Shown piece after piece: positions 30,001-41,034 of a stretch of DNA of 64,000 nt. The notes under the pieces were generated by a model. That model searched no databases. It was not told where the DNA came from and worked only from the letters and a program-made list of their open reading frames with translations. The stretch's first letter is position 1, and the number at the start of each line of letters is the position of its first letter. The stretch spans positions 1,240,001 to 1,304,000 of the forward strand of contig NZ_CP129235.1 in assembly GCF_030413635.1 (NCBI RefSeq), read 5' to 3'. The DNA comes from Planococcus shenhongbingii (GTDB lineage Bacteria; Bacillota; Bacilli; Bacillales_A; Planococcaceae). Position numbers and translations under genes: made by a program.

Positions 30001-30819
30001 ATGAAAAAATTACTAGCAGGATCATTATTGACAGCACTTGTACTTGCAGGCTGCGGAGGCGGCAATGGCGGAGCAAGCGAAGAAGAGACAAGCACATTAA
30101 AAGTGGGCGCTTCAAACGTCCCGCACGCAATTATTTTGGAACAGGCAAAGCCGCTTCTTGAAGAGCAAGGAATTGAATTAGATATTGAGACATATCAGGA
30201 TTATATTTTGCCGAACCAAGATTTAGAAGCTGGAGAAATTGATGCCAACTATTTCCAGCACATTCCATATTTGGAGTCTCAAAAGAAGGAATTTGGCTAT
30301 GATTTTGAAAACGCAGGCGGAATCCACATTGAACCGATCGGTGTTTATTCTCAGAAATATGCTTCATTGGAAGAACTTCCTGAAGGGGCAACAATTTTAA
30401 TGAGCAACTCGGTGGCTGACCATGGCCGTATTTTATCGATGCTTGAAGCTCAAGGCTTGATCAAACTGGCAGAAGGCATAGACAAAACGACTGCTGAAGT
30501 GAAGGATATTGTGGAAAACCCGAAAAATCTTGAGTTTGATGCGAACTATGAAGCAGCATTGATGGTTCAACTTTATGAAGCAGGCGAAGGCGATGCTTTG
30601 TTGATCAACTCAAACTATGCAATCGATGCAGGATTGAGCCCATTGGAAGATTCAATTGCACTTGAAAGTTCAGAATCTCCATACGTCAATATCATTGCAG
30701 TCAATAAAGGCGATGAAGACAGCGAAAATATCAAAGCATTAGTGGAAACCCTGAAATCACAGGAAATCCAAGACTTCATTTTAGAAGAATGGGGCGGGGC
30801 AGTAGTACCTGTCAAATAA
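30001..30819 (+). CDS. metQ: Methionine-binding lipoprotein
   Basis: Lipid-anchored solute-binding protein of the NlpA/MetQ family. Signal peptide with lipobox VLAGC (Cys18) and a Gly-rich linker, then LKVGASNVPHAIILEQAKPLL and the ligand-domain segments DIETYQDYILPN and DANYFQHIPYL. 272 residues. Third gene of the metNPQ operon, closed by a terminator. Confidence 0.95.
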   Translation: MKKLLAGSLLTALVLAGCGGGNGGASEEETSTLKVGASNVPHAIILEQAKPLLEEQGIELDIETYQDYILPNQDLEAGEIDANYFQHIPYLESQKKEFGYDFENAGGIHIEPIGVYSQKYASLEELPEGATILMSNSVADHGRILSMLEAQGLIKLAEGIDKTTAEVKDIVENPKNLEFDANYEAALMVQLYEAGEGDALLINSNYAIDAGLSPLEDSIALESSESPYVNIIAVNKGDEDSENIKALVETLKSQEIQDFILEEWGGAVVPVK

Positions 30820-30848
30820 TAATGATATAGCTTTACACACGTCATAAA

Positions 30849-30893
30849 ACTGGACGTAGACTCGATTTTTTTGAGTCTATGTCCAGTTTTTTT
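30849..30893 (+). terminator. Intrinsic terminator after metQ
   Basis: aaactggacgtagactc pairs with gagtctatgtccagttt over a T-rich loop, with a T run. Confidence 0.93.
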
Positions 30894-30927
30894 ATTTTAT
30901 AAAATAATTTTAATATTTCGCGTATTG

Positions 30928-30941
30928 TAGAATCTATTCTA
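30928..30941. promoter_or_regulatory. Inverted repeat upstream of the DAACS gene (possible operator)
   Basis: tagaat-ct-attcta, a perfect 6-bp inverted repeat, lies just before a TATAAT-like element (near 30968) and about 70 bases before the gene at 31010. Function inferred from position only. Confidence 0.3.
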
Positions 30942-31009
30942 ATTACTAGACCGATATGATACTTTTGTATAATAATAAAATACAAATGTTCATCTAGGGA
31001 GGACACATC

Positions 31010-32182
31010 ATGAAAATTAAATTCGGTCTTTTACCGAGGATTATCGTCGCTATCGCTTTAGGTGTATTAATCGGTTCTTTTGCGCCAGAGTGGATGGCAC
31101 GGATCTTTGCCACTTTTACATCGATCTTTGGGAACTTTCTTAACTTTGTTGTACCTTTAATCATTCTTGGTTTTATTGCACCCGGCATCGCCCAGCTAGG
31201 GAAAGGTTCAGGGAAATTGCTCGGGCTTGCTACATTTTTCGCCTATGCCTCTACGATTGTAGCAGGGATTCTTGCATTTTTTGCTGCGACTACTATTCTT
31301 CCGAACTTTATGAAAGCTGGTTCGATGAGCGGCATTGAGGATCCGGAAAATGCTTTGGCAACTTCATTCATCGCTTTGGATATGCCGCCTGTATTCGGTG
31401 TAATGTCAGCGTTGATTCTGGCATTTCTGCTCGGCATCGGAATGGCTTCGACCGGCAGCAAGACCATGATTTCATTTTTCGATGAGTTCCAGAAAATTAT
31501 TGAAAAAACAATTTCATATGTCATTATTCCGTTATTGCCTTTCCATATCTTTGGTATTTTCGCCAATATGGCGTATGGCGGAGCAGTTGCTAAAATCCTG
31601 GCACTCTTTGCAGTGGTCTTTGTTATGATTCTTATCCTGCATTGGGCTATGCTATTGCTTCAATACACTACGGCCGGAACATTAAATCAAAAAAATCCGC
31701 TTCGTTTATTGAAAACAATGCTGCCTGCTTATTTTACAGCGCTTGGTACACAATCATCAGCAGCAACTATTCCGATAACAGTACAGCAAGCACGTAAAAC
31801 AGGAGCAAATGAGAAAGTAGTAGATTTCGCTGTACCATTATTTGCAACAATTCATTTATCAGGAAGCACAATCACCATCGTTTCGTGTGCAATCGGTGTT
31901 TTGCTACTGACTGGTGATATGCCGACTTTCGTCGGTTTCTTGCCTTTCATTTTTATGCTCGGCGTAACAATGATTGCCGCTCCGGGGGTACCGGGTGGAG
32001 CTGTCATGGCAGCGATCGGTTTACTGGAAGCAATGCTAGGTTTCGATTCAACAATGATTGCTTTAATGATTGCTCTTTATCTGGCTCAAGACAGCTTTGG
32101 TACAGCTACTAACGTAACAGGTGACGGAGCTTTAGCTATGATTGTCGACCGTTTCACAAACGGTAAAAAAGTGTTGCAATAA
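31010..32182 (+). CDS. Dicarboxylate/amino acid:cation symporter (DAACS) family protein, atypical
   Basis: Membrane carrier of the GltP fold, 390 residues with eight membrane segments and two re-entrant loops. The HP1 serine stretch is TQSSAATIP and TM8 has NVTGDGALAMIVD. Two hallmark sites differ from glutamate transporters. The NMDGT sodium-binding motif of TM7 reads HLSGS (residues 282-286). The Arg that holds the substrate side-chain carboxylate in TM8 is Gly (about residue 364). The substrate is therefore probably not glutamate or aspartate; I cannot name it. ATG 31010 follows AGGGAGG. Confidence 0.82.
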   Translation: MKIKFGLLPRIIVAIALGVLIGSFAPEWMARIFATFTSIFGNFLNFVVPLIILGFIAPGIAQLGKGSGKLLGLATFFAYASTIVAGILAFFAATTILPNFMKAGSMSGIEDPENALATSFIALDMPPVFGVMSALILAFLLGIGMASTGSKTMISFFDEFQKIIEKTISYVIIPLLPFHIFGIFANMAYGGAVAKILALFAVVFVMILILHWAMLLLQYTTAGTLNQKNPLRLLKTMLPAYFTALGTQSSAATIPITVQQARKTGANEKVVDFAVPLFATIHLSGSTITIVSCAIGVLLLTGDMPTFVGFLPFIFMLGVTMIAAPGVPGGAVMAAIGLLEAMLGFDSTMIALMIALYLAQDSFGTATNVTGDGALAMIVDRFTNGKKVLQ

Positions 32183-32281
32183 TAGGAAATTCTATGAATT
32201 TCGGCAATTCCCCCTTATGTATACGATTTCCACAAGCTATGCTATTATAGCTAAGGATTTTATATCTAAGGGGGATTTTGA

Positions 32282-32812
32282 ATGAAGAAATTACTAATGA
32301 TTGGTTTTTTAGCAGCTCTTTTGTTGGGGGCGTGCAGTGAAGAAACTGCTACAGAAGAAACAACCGAAGAACAAAAGGAAACTGAAAAAACAGCTCAAGA
32401 AACAGGAAATGCAAAACAGGAATTCATGCGTTTTTACATGTCGGTATCTAAAACGATTAACGCCACAGATGCCGACTTGAATACATTTGAAATAAACCAG
32501 ACAGAAGGCACTCTTCCAGAAGGCGCTGACTTGCAAGCGATGAAAGATGCAGCGAAGGCATCTGCCGAGAAAATAGCAGCAGCGGTAGAGGGGATCGAGA
32601 TTCCGGAAACTTTGGCTGATCAAAAAAAGGATATCGAAACAGCTCTTGGTTCTATTGAAGAATCATATGATATGAAAGCGGATGAACTAACAAAAGAAGC
32701 GGATTTCGAAGCTGCAATTGCAAAATTTGCCGAAGCAGATGAAAAACTCAATGACTTGCTAAAAGCGCAAGAACTTAACCCTTCAAGCCTATATACAGAA
32801 GTAGCAAAATAA
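32282..32812 (+). CDS. Putative lipoprotein of unknown function
   Basis: 176 residues. Signal peptide with lipobox LLGAC (Cys18), then a Glu/Thr-rich linker (residues 20-45) and a mostly helical, Ala/Glu-rich domain with probable coiled-coil character. No cysteine remains after the lipobox and no enzyme motif is visible. ATG 32282 follows AAGGGGG. It has its own terminator. I do not recognise the family; membrane-attached on the outer face is the only safe statement. Confidence 0.78.
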   Translation: MKKLLMIGFLAALLLGACSEETATEETTEEQKETEKTAQETGNAKQEFMRFYMSVSKTINATDADLNTFEINQTEGTLPEGADLQAMKDAAKASAEKIAAAVEGIEIPETLADQKKDIETALGSIEESYDMKADELTKEADFEAAIAKFAEADEKLNDLLKAQELNPSSLYTEVAK

Positions 32813-32818
32813 ATAGTT

Positions 32819-32850
32819 AAAGGCCCAGCAATTTCAAGCTGGGCCTTTTT
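32819..32850 (+). terminator. Intrinsic terminator after the lipoprotein gene
   Basis: aaaggcccagc-aatttcaa-gctgggccttttttc stem. Confidence 0.92.
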
Positions 32851-32910
32851 TCTATTGTTTTTCAGTAAGCATGACAATAGTTCTATTTTCTGACAAATTA
32901 ACATGTCAGC

Positions 32911-32935
32911 GTTTTATCAAGAAAGATAAGGGTAT
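32911..32935 (+). promoter_or_regulatory. Possible SigB-type promoter
   Basis: GTTTTA (32911-32916), 13 bases, GGGTAT (32930-32935) fits the Bacillus sigma-B pattern GTTTAA-N12-15-GGGTAT with one mismatch. The same bases include TATAAT (32933-32938), but no convincing sigma-A -35 hexamer lies 17 bases upstream. Confidence 0.55.
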
Positions 32936-32974
32936 AATATAATTGACTTTAAAATTCGAAAGGAATGGTTCACT

Positions 32975-33163
32975 ATCGATTCAAATGGCATAGAGCATAC
33001 AGAGAAAATGGAACAGGCATTTCGAGATGTACACGGATTTGGTATTGATGAATATCAAAACGACACTGATAAAATTGTAGTAGTAGAGCAACGTAGAGAA
33101 CAGGACTATCAGCAAGGCCAGCAAGTAGCTGCGCGTTTAGAACGTCTGGTACACCGTCATTGA
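32975..33163 (+). CDS. Small hypothetical protein behind a SigB-like promoter
   Basis: The frame ending at TGA 33161 is open from 32930 and reads like a true small protein: IEHTEKMEQAF, HGFGIDEYQNDTDK, then a charged helical end with QDYQQGQQVAARLERLVHRH. Promoter and terminator on both sides support a gene. The only ATG in frame is at 33008 (51 residues, weak ribosome site). An ATC at 32975 lies 10 bases after AAAGGA and would give 62 residues, so the start is unsettled. No membrane segment or known motif. Function unknown; general stress response is possible from the promoter. Confidence 0.5.
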   Translation: MDSNGIEHTEKMEQAFRDVHGFGIDEYQNDTDKIVVVEQRREQDYQQGQQVAARLERLVHRH

Positions 33164-33178
33164 TATAGTAAGGAAGAA

Positions 33179-33206
33179 TCCAGTGCCAAAAGGCGCTGGT
33201 TTTTTT
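33179..33206 (+). terminator. Intrinsic terminator after the small gene
   Basis: ccagtgcc-aaaa-ggcgctgg followed by seven T. The rest of 33207-33356 shows no feature. Confidence 0.88.
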
Positions 33207-33356
33207 ATTGATATATATTCTCATTTAGAACCTTTCCATTGAAAATTAAAATATTCAATTTTCTATGTGTATCATGTTAGGGGTATAAGGAAAATACAGT
33301 ATTTTTAAAAGCTTATTTCTTAAATTGCTATCCGGTTTAATGATTTGCTACTAAGG

Positions 33357-33385
33357 TTGATTTGGGTTAAGATTAGAATGATACT
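33357..33385 (+). promoter_or_regulatory. Possible promoter of the suf operon
   Basis: TTGATT (33357-33362), 17 bases, GATACT (33380-33385). A small inverted repeat gaatgg-tttg-ccattc (33392-33407) lies at the expected start region and could be an operator. Both are tentative. Confidence 0.4.
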
Positions 33386-33433
33386 AATTAAGAATGGTTT
33401 GCCATTCAACATCAACTTTATGGAGGTATTTAC

Positions 33434-34213
33434 ATGTCAACTTTGGTCATTAAAGATTTACACGTTGAAATCGAAGGAAAAGAGATTTTAAAAGGTGTAA
33501 ATTTAACAATTAATACAGGTGAAATTCATGCCATCATGGGACCTAACGGAACAGGCAAGTCAACTTTGGCTTCTGCTATCATGGGGCATCCAAAATATGA
33601 AGTAACATCAGGTACGATCACTTTAGACGGAGAAGACGTATTGGAAATGGAAGTTGATGAACGCGCCCGCGCCGGTCTTTTCCTTGGCATGCAATACCCA
33701 AGCGAAATCTCGGGAGTTACCAATGCTGACTTTATGCGTTCAGCGATGAATGCCCGCCGTGCGGAAGGCGACGAAATTTCATTGATGAAATTCATTCGCG
33801 AACTTGATAAAAAAATGGAAGTCCTTGATATGGAACAGGATATGGCTCAACGTTATTTGAACGAAGGTTTCTCAGGCGGGGAAAAGAAACGCAATGAAAT
33901 CCTTCAGTTGATGATGATCAAACCAAAAATCGCTGTTTTAGATGAAATCGACTCTGGATTGGATATCGATGCTTTGAAAGTTGTTGCAGATGGCATTAAC
34001 CAGATGAGAAGTGAAGAGTTCGGCTGCTTGATCATCACTCACTATCAGCGTTTGTTGAACTATATCACTCCTGACCATGTCCACGTTATGATGCAAGGAC
34101 GTGTAGTTAAATCCGGCGGAGAAGAATTGTCTCATAAATTGGAAGCAGAAGGCTACGACTGGATCAAAACTGAACTTGGAATTGAAGATGAGACTGTAGG
34201 ACAAGAAGCTTAA
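33434..34213 (+). CDS. sufC: Fe-S cluster assembly ATPase SufC
   Basis: ABC-type ATPase that works with SufB and SufD as the SufBCD scaffold for Fe-S clusters. Walker A GPNGTGKST (about residue 36), SufC-type signature FSGGEKKRNEILQ, Walker B IAVLDEIDSGLD and H-loop ITHYQRLL are present. 259 residues. GGAGG precedes ATG 33434. First gene of sufCDSUB, the order found in Bacillales. Confidence 0.97.
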   Translation: MSTLVIKDLHVEIEGKEILKGVNLTINTGEIHAIMGPNGTGKSTLASAIMGHPKYEVTSGTITLDGEDVLEMEVDERARAGLFLGMQYPSEISGVTNADFMRSAMNARRAEGDEISLMKFIRELDKKMEVLDMEQDMAQRYLNEGFSGGEKKRNEILQLMMIKPKIAVLDEIDSGLDIDALKVVADGINQMRSEEFGCLIITHYQRLLNYITPDHVHVMMQGRVVKSGGEELSHKLEAEGYDWIKTELGIEDETVGQEA

Positions 34214-34231
34214 TTGGAAGGGGAAACTAAC

Positions 34232-37195
<2,964 letters not shown>

Positions 37196-37215
37196 CATAG
37201 AACGGAGGAACGACG

Positions 37216-38613
37216 ATGGCAAAAAAAATGCCGGAGATCGGTGATTATAAATATGGGTTCCACGATAAAGATGTTTCGGTGTTCCGATCAAAACGTGGAC
37301 TTACAGAAGAGATAGTTAGAGAAATTTCAAACATCAAGGAAGAACCTGAATGGATGTTGAAATCCCGTCTAAAAGCTCTTAAATTATTCTACTCAATGCC
37401 AATGCCACAATGGGGCGGAGATTTGAATTCCTTGAACTTCGATGAAATTACGTATTATGTAAAACCATCTGAAGCGAGCCAAACTTCTTGGGATGAAGTA
37501 CCAGAAGAAATCAAAGCGACATTCGACAAGCTGGGGATTCCTGAAGCTGAGCAAAAATACCTTGCCGGTGTTTCTGCACAATACGAATCCGAAGTAGTCT
37601 ATCACAACATGAAAGTGGAATTGGAAGACATGGGTATCGTCTTTAAAGATACCGGTTCTGCACTTCGTGAAAACGAAGACTTGTTCAAGGAATACTGGCA
37701 ATCAGTTATTCCAGCTGCAGACAACAAGTTCGCAGCTTTGAATACGGCAGTATGGTCAGGCGGATCGTTCATCTATGTCCCGAAAGGCATTAAAGTGGAA
37801 TCACCGCTTCAAGCTTATTTCCGCATCAACTCGGAAAACATGGGCCAATTCGAGCGTACGTTAATCATTGTTGATGAAGGCGCAAGCGTTCACTATGTAG
37901 AAGGCTGTACTGCACCGGTTTACACGACAAATTCCCTGCACTCTGCTGTAGTAGAAATTATCGTGAAAAAAGATGCTTATTGCCGCTATACAACGATTCA
38001 AAACTGGGCAAACAACGTCTACAACCTTGTAACGAAACGTGCATTTGTTGATGCCAACGGTACAATGGAATGGATCGACGGCAACATCGGTTCGAAGTTG
38101 ACTATGAAATATCCAGCTGTTTACTTGAAAGGCGAAGGCGCACGCGGCATGACTTTGTCGATTGCAATCGCCGGTAAAGGACAGCACCAGGATGCTGGAG
38201 CGAAAATGATTCACTTGGCTCCAAACACTTCATCTTCAATCGTTTCGAAATCCATTTCGAAACAAGGCGGTAAAGTATCTTACCGCGGCATCGTTCACTT
38301 CGGCCGTAAAGCTGATGGCGCTCGTTCAAACATTGAGTGTGATACATTGATTATGGATAATCAGTCAACATCTGATACAATTCCGTACAATGAAATCTTG
38401 AACGATAACGTATCTTTGGAGCACGAAGCGAAAGTTTCAAAAGTATCTGAAGAGCAATTGTTCTACTTGATGAGCCGCGGCGTTTCTGAGCAAGAAGCGA
38501 CAGAAATGATTGTAATGGGCTTTATCGAACCATTCACGAAAGAACTTCCAATGGAATATGCGGTAGAAATGAATCGCTTGATCAAGTTCGAAATGGAAGG
38601 CTCTATCGGTTAA
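37216..38613 (+). CDS. sufB: Fe-S cluster assembly scaffold SufB
   Basis: Main cluster-building subunit of SufBCD. 465 residues with [25 protein letters not shown] at the N terminus, [38 protein letters not shown] (the conserved Cys region), [26 protein letters not shown] and [27 protein letters not shown] 37216 follows GGAGG. Last gene of the operon, followed by a terminator at 38624. Confidence 0.97.
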   Translation: MAKKMPEIGDYKYGFHDKDVSVFRSKRGLTEEIVREISNIKEEPEWMLKSRLKALKLFYSMPMPQWGGDLNSLNFDEITYYVKPSEASQTSWDEVPEEIKATFDKLGIPEAEQKYLAGVSAQYESEVVYHNMKVELEDMGIVFKDTGSALRENEDLFKEYWQSVIPAADNKFAALNTAVWSGGSFIYVPKGIKVESPLQAYFRINSENMGQFERTLIIVDEGASVHYVEGCTAPVYTTNSLHSAVVEIIVKKDAYCRYTTIQNWANNVYNLVTKRAFVDANGTMEWIDGNIGSKLTMKYPAVYLKGEGARGMTLSIAIAGKGQHQDAGAKMIHLAPNTSSSIVSKSISKQGGKVSYRGIVHFGRKADGARSNIECDTLIMDNQSTSDTIPYNEILNDNVSLEHEAKVSKVSEEQLFYLMSRGVSEQEATEMIVMGFIEPFTKELPMEYAVEMNRLIKFEMEGSIG

Positions 38614-38623
38614 TGAATAATAA

Positions 38624-38654
38624 AAAGTCCGGCGCTGATGCGTCGGGCTTTTTA
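38624..38654 (+). terminator. Terminator-like hairpin after sufB
   Basis: agtccggcg pairs imperfectly with cgtcgggct, followed by tttt. The 17 bases gatgcgtcgggcttttt (38637-38653) recur at 39295-39311 on the far side of the repeat island. Confidence 0.75.
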
Positions 38655-38697
38655 GGTTGTTGAAAAAGTTGAAAATTATTTAGTTTTGATCATTTTA

Positions 38698-38900
38698 CGG
38701 ATATTCCGCCAACCAGCTCCGCTTGCCGCGGGCGAGCGCCAAGCCGCTTCGAAACATGAAAGTGCGTTGCAGGGTCTCGGCTGTCTCGCTTTCCCGCAGG
38801 CAAGACATTAGCCGACGCCTGCGAGGCTAAGTCTTTGCGACGAAGTGCGCAGCACTGCAGGAGCAGTACGGTTTTCTCCGCTGGTTGGCTCCATATCTAA
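38698..38900. repeat. GC-rich intergenic hairpin repeat, family 1 copy B
   Basis: Same ends and inner blocks as the element at 4741 (atattccgc, cgcttgccgcgggcgagcgcc, gcagggtctcggctgtctcgc, ggctccatat). The terminal stem here is gccaaccagc (38708-38717) with gctggttggc (38880-38889), so it differs in sequence from copy A but still pairs. It carries an inserted block with ctttgcgacgaag, also found at 15861 and 39150. Confidence 0.8.
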
Positions 38901-38984
38901 GGAGCAGATACAAACATTGAAGAGCTTTCCGAATCAGCTCCCTATTTCAGAGTATCTCTAAAGGTGATAAAAGGAAGTTGAATG

Positions 38985-39245
38985 CAGCGGAAGGCGGCGA
39001 AGGGCAAAGATGTGCTCCTGCAGCGCCAGGCGCTTCGTCGCAAAGGCACCACCCAACTATGGTTGGCTGATGCCTTTCCTGTGGGAATAGTGTGAGCCCT
39101 GAGACCCCGCAGGGAATGAATGGGGCAAAAGCAGTTTGCCCGTTCATTTGCGACGAAGCTAGCGAAGCGATGCAGGAGCACAAGGTTTTTGCCAGCGAGC
39201 GAGGAGGCTTAGGACGCACCCCACGGAAAGCGTCCGTCCTGGAGC
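38985..39245. repeat. GC-rich composite repeat, family 1-related modules
   Basis: Contains an inverted copy (about 38990-39050) of the block at 15862-15920 (shared word aggagcacatctttgccct in the opposite sense), a direct block around gcgacgaagctagcg (39150-39164), and an end with ccccacggaaagcg. With 38698-38900 it fills the gap between sufB and the AlkD-like gene. It contains no credible gene of its own, but the minus-strand AlkD-like frame runs into it. Confidence 0.7.
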
Positions 39246-39989
39246 GAAATGAAAGAAGAACATATGAATTTCTCGGCAGCCTGAAAAGCCCGGCGATGCG
39301 TCGGGCTTTTTTATGTCATTTATATTCTTCAGCGCTTCCCGTTTGCTGAGGGGCATCAAGCGATGAGCCGATACGAATGAACGGACCCAGTCGGCATCGG
39401 TTTTTGCATATTCGCGCAGCGCCCAGCCGATGGATTTTTGGATGAAGAACTCAGAAGAACCGGCATGCTGCAATATAATGCGGCTAAGCACTGCAGTGTC
39501 TGTCTGATGTTTGAACTTCAATTGATGGAGGATAGCGGCACGGTTTGTCCAAATATTGCCGGCTTCAGTCCATTCAAACATGATAGGGGTTCCGGCAGCA
39601 CAATCTATTTGTATCACATGCCCGACAATCCGGGGAGCTATAGAATCGACACTGTCCCACCAGGACTTGCTTTCAATTAATTGACGCAGAAAAGGCAATT
39701 CATCAACCGATAAGTGCTTTTTCATTTTTTCAAGCAAAGCGATGGCAGCATACTGGTATTCCCGTTCCGGCAGATCATAGATTTTCAAAACTTCTTCAGC
39801 CAATCGTTCCGGTGCCGGCAATTGGTATTCCAAAAACTGCTCTTTCAGCAACGCATTACGCAGAGGTGTTTTAATGCCCAAAAAAGGGAATTGGTTTCTC
39901 ATATAGGCTGCCATCGGTACAGCCAGTTCCTCATTGCGATTGGCTTCAAATTTCTCAATAATTCCTTGGTGGTCCCATTCTTTTTTCAA
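39159..39989 (-). CDS. DNA alkylation repair protein (AlkD/HEAT-repeat type) with repeat-derived C-terminal tail
   Basis: Residues 1 to about 224 form the all-helical HEAT-like fold of AlkD-type glycosylases, with FLGIKTPLRNALLKEQ, KSWWDSVDSIAPRIVG and FIQKSIGWALREYAKTDADWVRSFV. Relatives end soon after LSKREALK. Here the frame continues for about 52 residues through the terminator hairpin at 39282 and into the GC-rich repeat, giving a tail (ASPGFSG, then a Cys- and Leu-rich part) unlike the domain. A lost stop or a one-base indel near the end is likely. TTG 39989 is the start, behind AGGAG. Confidence 0.8.
   Translation of the reverse strand: MKKEWDHQGIIEKFEANRNEELAVPMAAYMRNQFPFLGIKTPLRNALLKEQFLEYQLPAPERLAEEVLKIYDLPEREYQYAAIALLEKMKKHLSVDELPFLRQLIESKSWWDSVDSIAPRIVGHVIQIDCAAGTPIMFEWTEAGNIWTNRAAILHQLKFKHQTDTAVLSRIILQHAGSSEFFIQKSIGWALREYAKTDADWVRSFVSAHRLMPLSKREALKNINDIKKPDASPGFSGCREIHMFFFHFAPGRTLSVGCVLSLLARWQKPCAPASLR
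39282..39315. terminator. Bidirectional terminator-like hairpin at the native 3' end of the AlkD-like gene
   Basis: aaaagcccggcgatgcgtcgggcttttttat has a stem of about 8 bp with A run on one side and T run on the other. It lies inside the open AlkD-like frame (residues about 226-236). Confidence 0.75.
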
Positions 39990-40173
39990 TATGGCTTCAT
40001 CTCCTAAAATAAGCTTTTAAAAAGTGTAGCACAGTCTTTGGAATATTATTTAGCGGCCATCAAAATGACTTTTGAAAAGGAACTCTTTTATTAAGTAGAG
40101 AGTAAACCTAAAAAAAGACGTTCTTTTTTTTCTATGCTATCATAAAATAACAACGATGAATGGAGGCGGAACG

Positions 40174-41034
40174 ATGATTTATGTAGGGTTGACGGGTTGG
40201 GGCGACCATCCGGATGTCTATAGCCCAGGTTCAAAGAAAACAGAAAAGCTGATAGATTATAGCGCGCATTTTCCAATTGTAGAATTGGATTCATCGTTCT
40301 ATGCAGTCCAGCCGGAACGCAATATCCGCAAATGGATCAATGAAACGCCGGAAGGATTTCAGTTCGTCGTGAAAGCATACCAAGGCATGACCGGCCATCA
40401 GCGTGGAGAAAACCCATTTGCAAGCCGGGATGAAATGTTCGAAGCGTTTCGCTTATCGATTCGGCCGATGAAAGAAGCAGGGAAACTGGGGATGGTGCTG
40501 CTTCAATTTCCGCCTTGGTTTGATTGCCAGCGGGATAATGTTGAGCAAATCCGGGAAATTACTGCGCGTCTTGAAGAGTTCGATTTGGCGATTGAGTTTC
40601 GCCATCAATCTTGGTACGCGCCGGAATTGCGGGATAAAACAATAGAATTTTTAAAAGAAAACAACTTGATCCATTCAGTTTGTGATGAACCGCAGGCAGG
40701 GGATGGTTCTATTCCTCTGGTGCCTATTTCTACCCGCAGAGACAAAGTGCTGCTGCGCCTGCACGGCCGCAATGTACATGGCTGGCTGAACACCGGCAAT
40801 GCCAAGAAATGGCGGGAAGTCCGCTATTTATACGATTACAACCAAAAAGAACTGCAGGAAATCAGTCGCGCGGTAGCGGAATTGGAAAAAACAACGGATC
40901 AGGTTTATGTGATTTTTAATAATAATTCCGGGGGCCATGCCGCAGGAGACGCAAAAGAGTTTCAGCAGATGAATGATTTAGAATTTAAAGGCTTAAGCGA
41001 AAAACAATTAGACTTATTTGAAGGTGAATTTTGA
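40174..41034 (+). CDS. yunF: DUF72 family protein (YunF-like)
   Basis: 286 residues of the DUF72 TIM-barrel-like family. The signatures are YVGLTGWGDHPDVY at the start, VELDSSFYAVQPERNIRKW, GMVLLQFPPWF, LAIEFRHQSWY and VYVIFNNNSGGHAAGDA near the end. No reaction is established for the family. ATG 40174 follows GGAGGCGG; the ATG at 40156 lies before that site. Its stop shares one base with the next start, so it is coupled to the TauE-type gene. Confidence 0.9.
   Translation: MIYVGLTGWGDHPDVYSPGSKKTEKLIDYSAHFPIVELDSSFYAVQPERNIRKWINETPEGFQFVVKAYQGMTGHQRGENPFASRDEMFEAFRLSIRPMKEAGKLGMVLLQFPPWFDCQRDNVEQIREITARLEEFDLAIEFRHQSWYAPELRDKTIEFLKENNLIHSVCDEPQAGDGSIPLVPISTRRDKVLLRLHGRNVHGWLNTGNAKKWREVRYLYDYNQKELQEISRAVAELEKTTDQVYVIFNNNSGGHAAGDAKEFQQMNDLEFKGLSEKQLDLFEGEF

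Noticed and set aside
38942..39349. Several overlapping frames in the repeat island after sufB.
   Set aside because: They follow from the GC-rich repeat sequence, lack ribosome sites and resemble no protein family; only the AlkD-like frame has a real domain.
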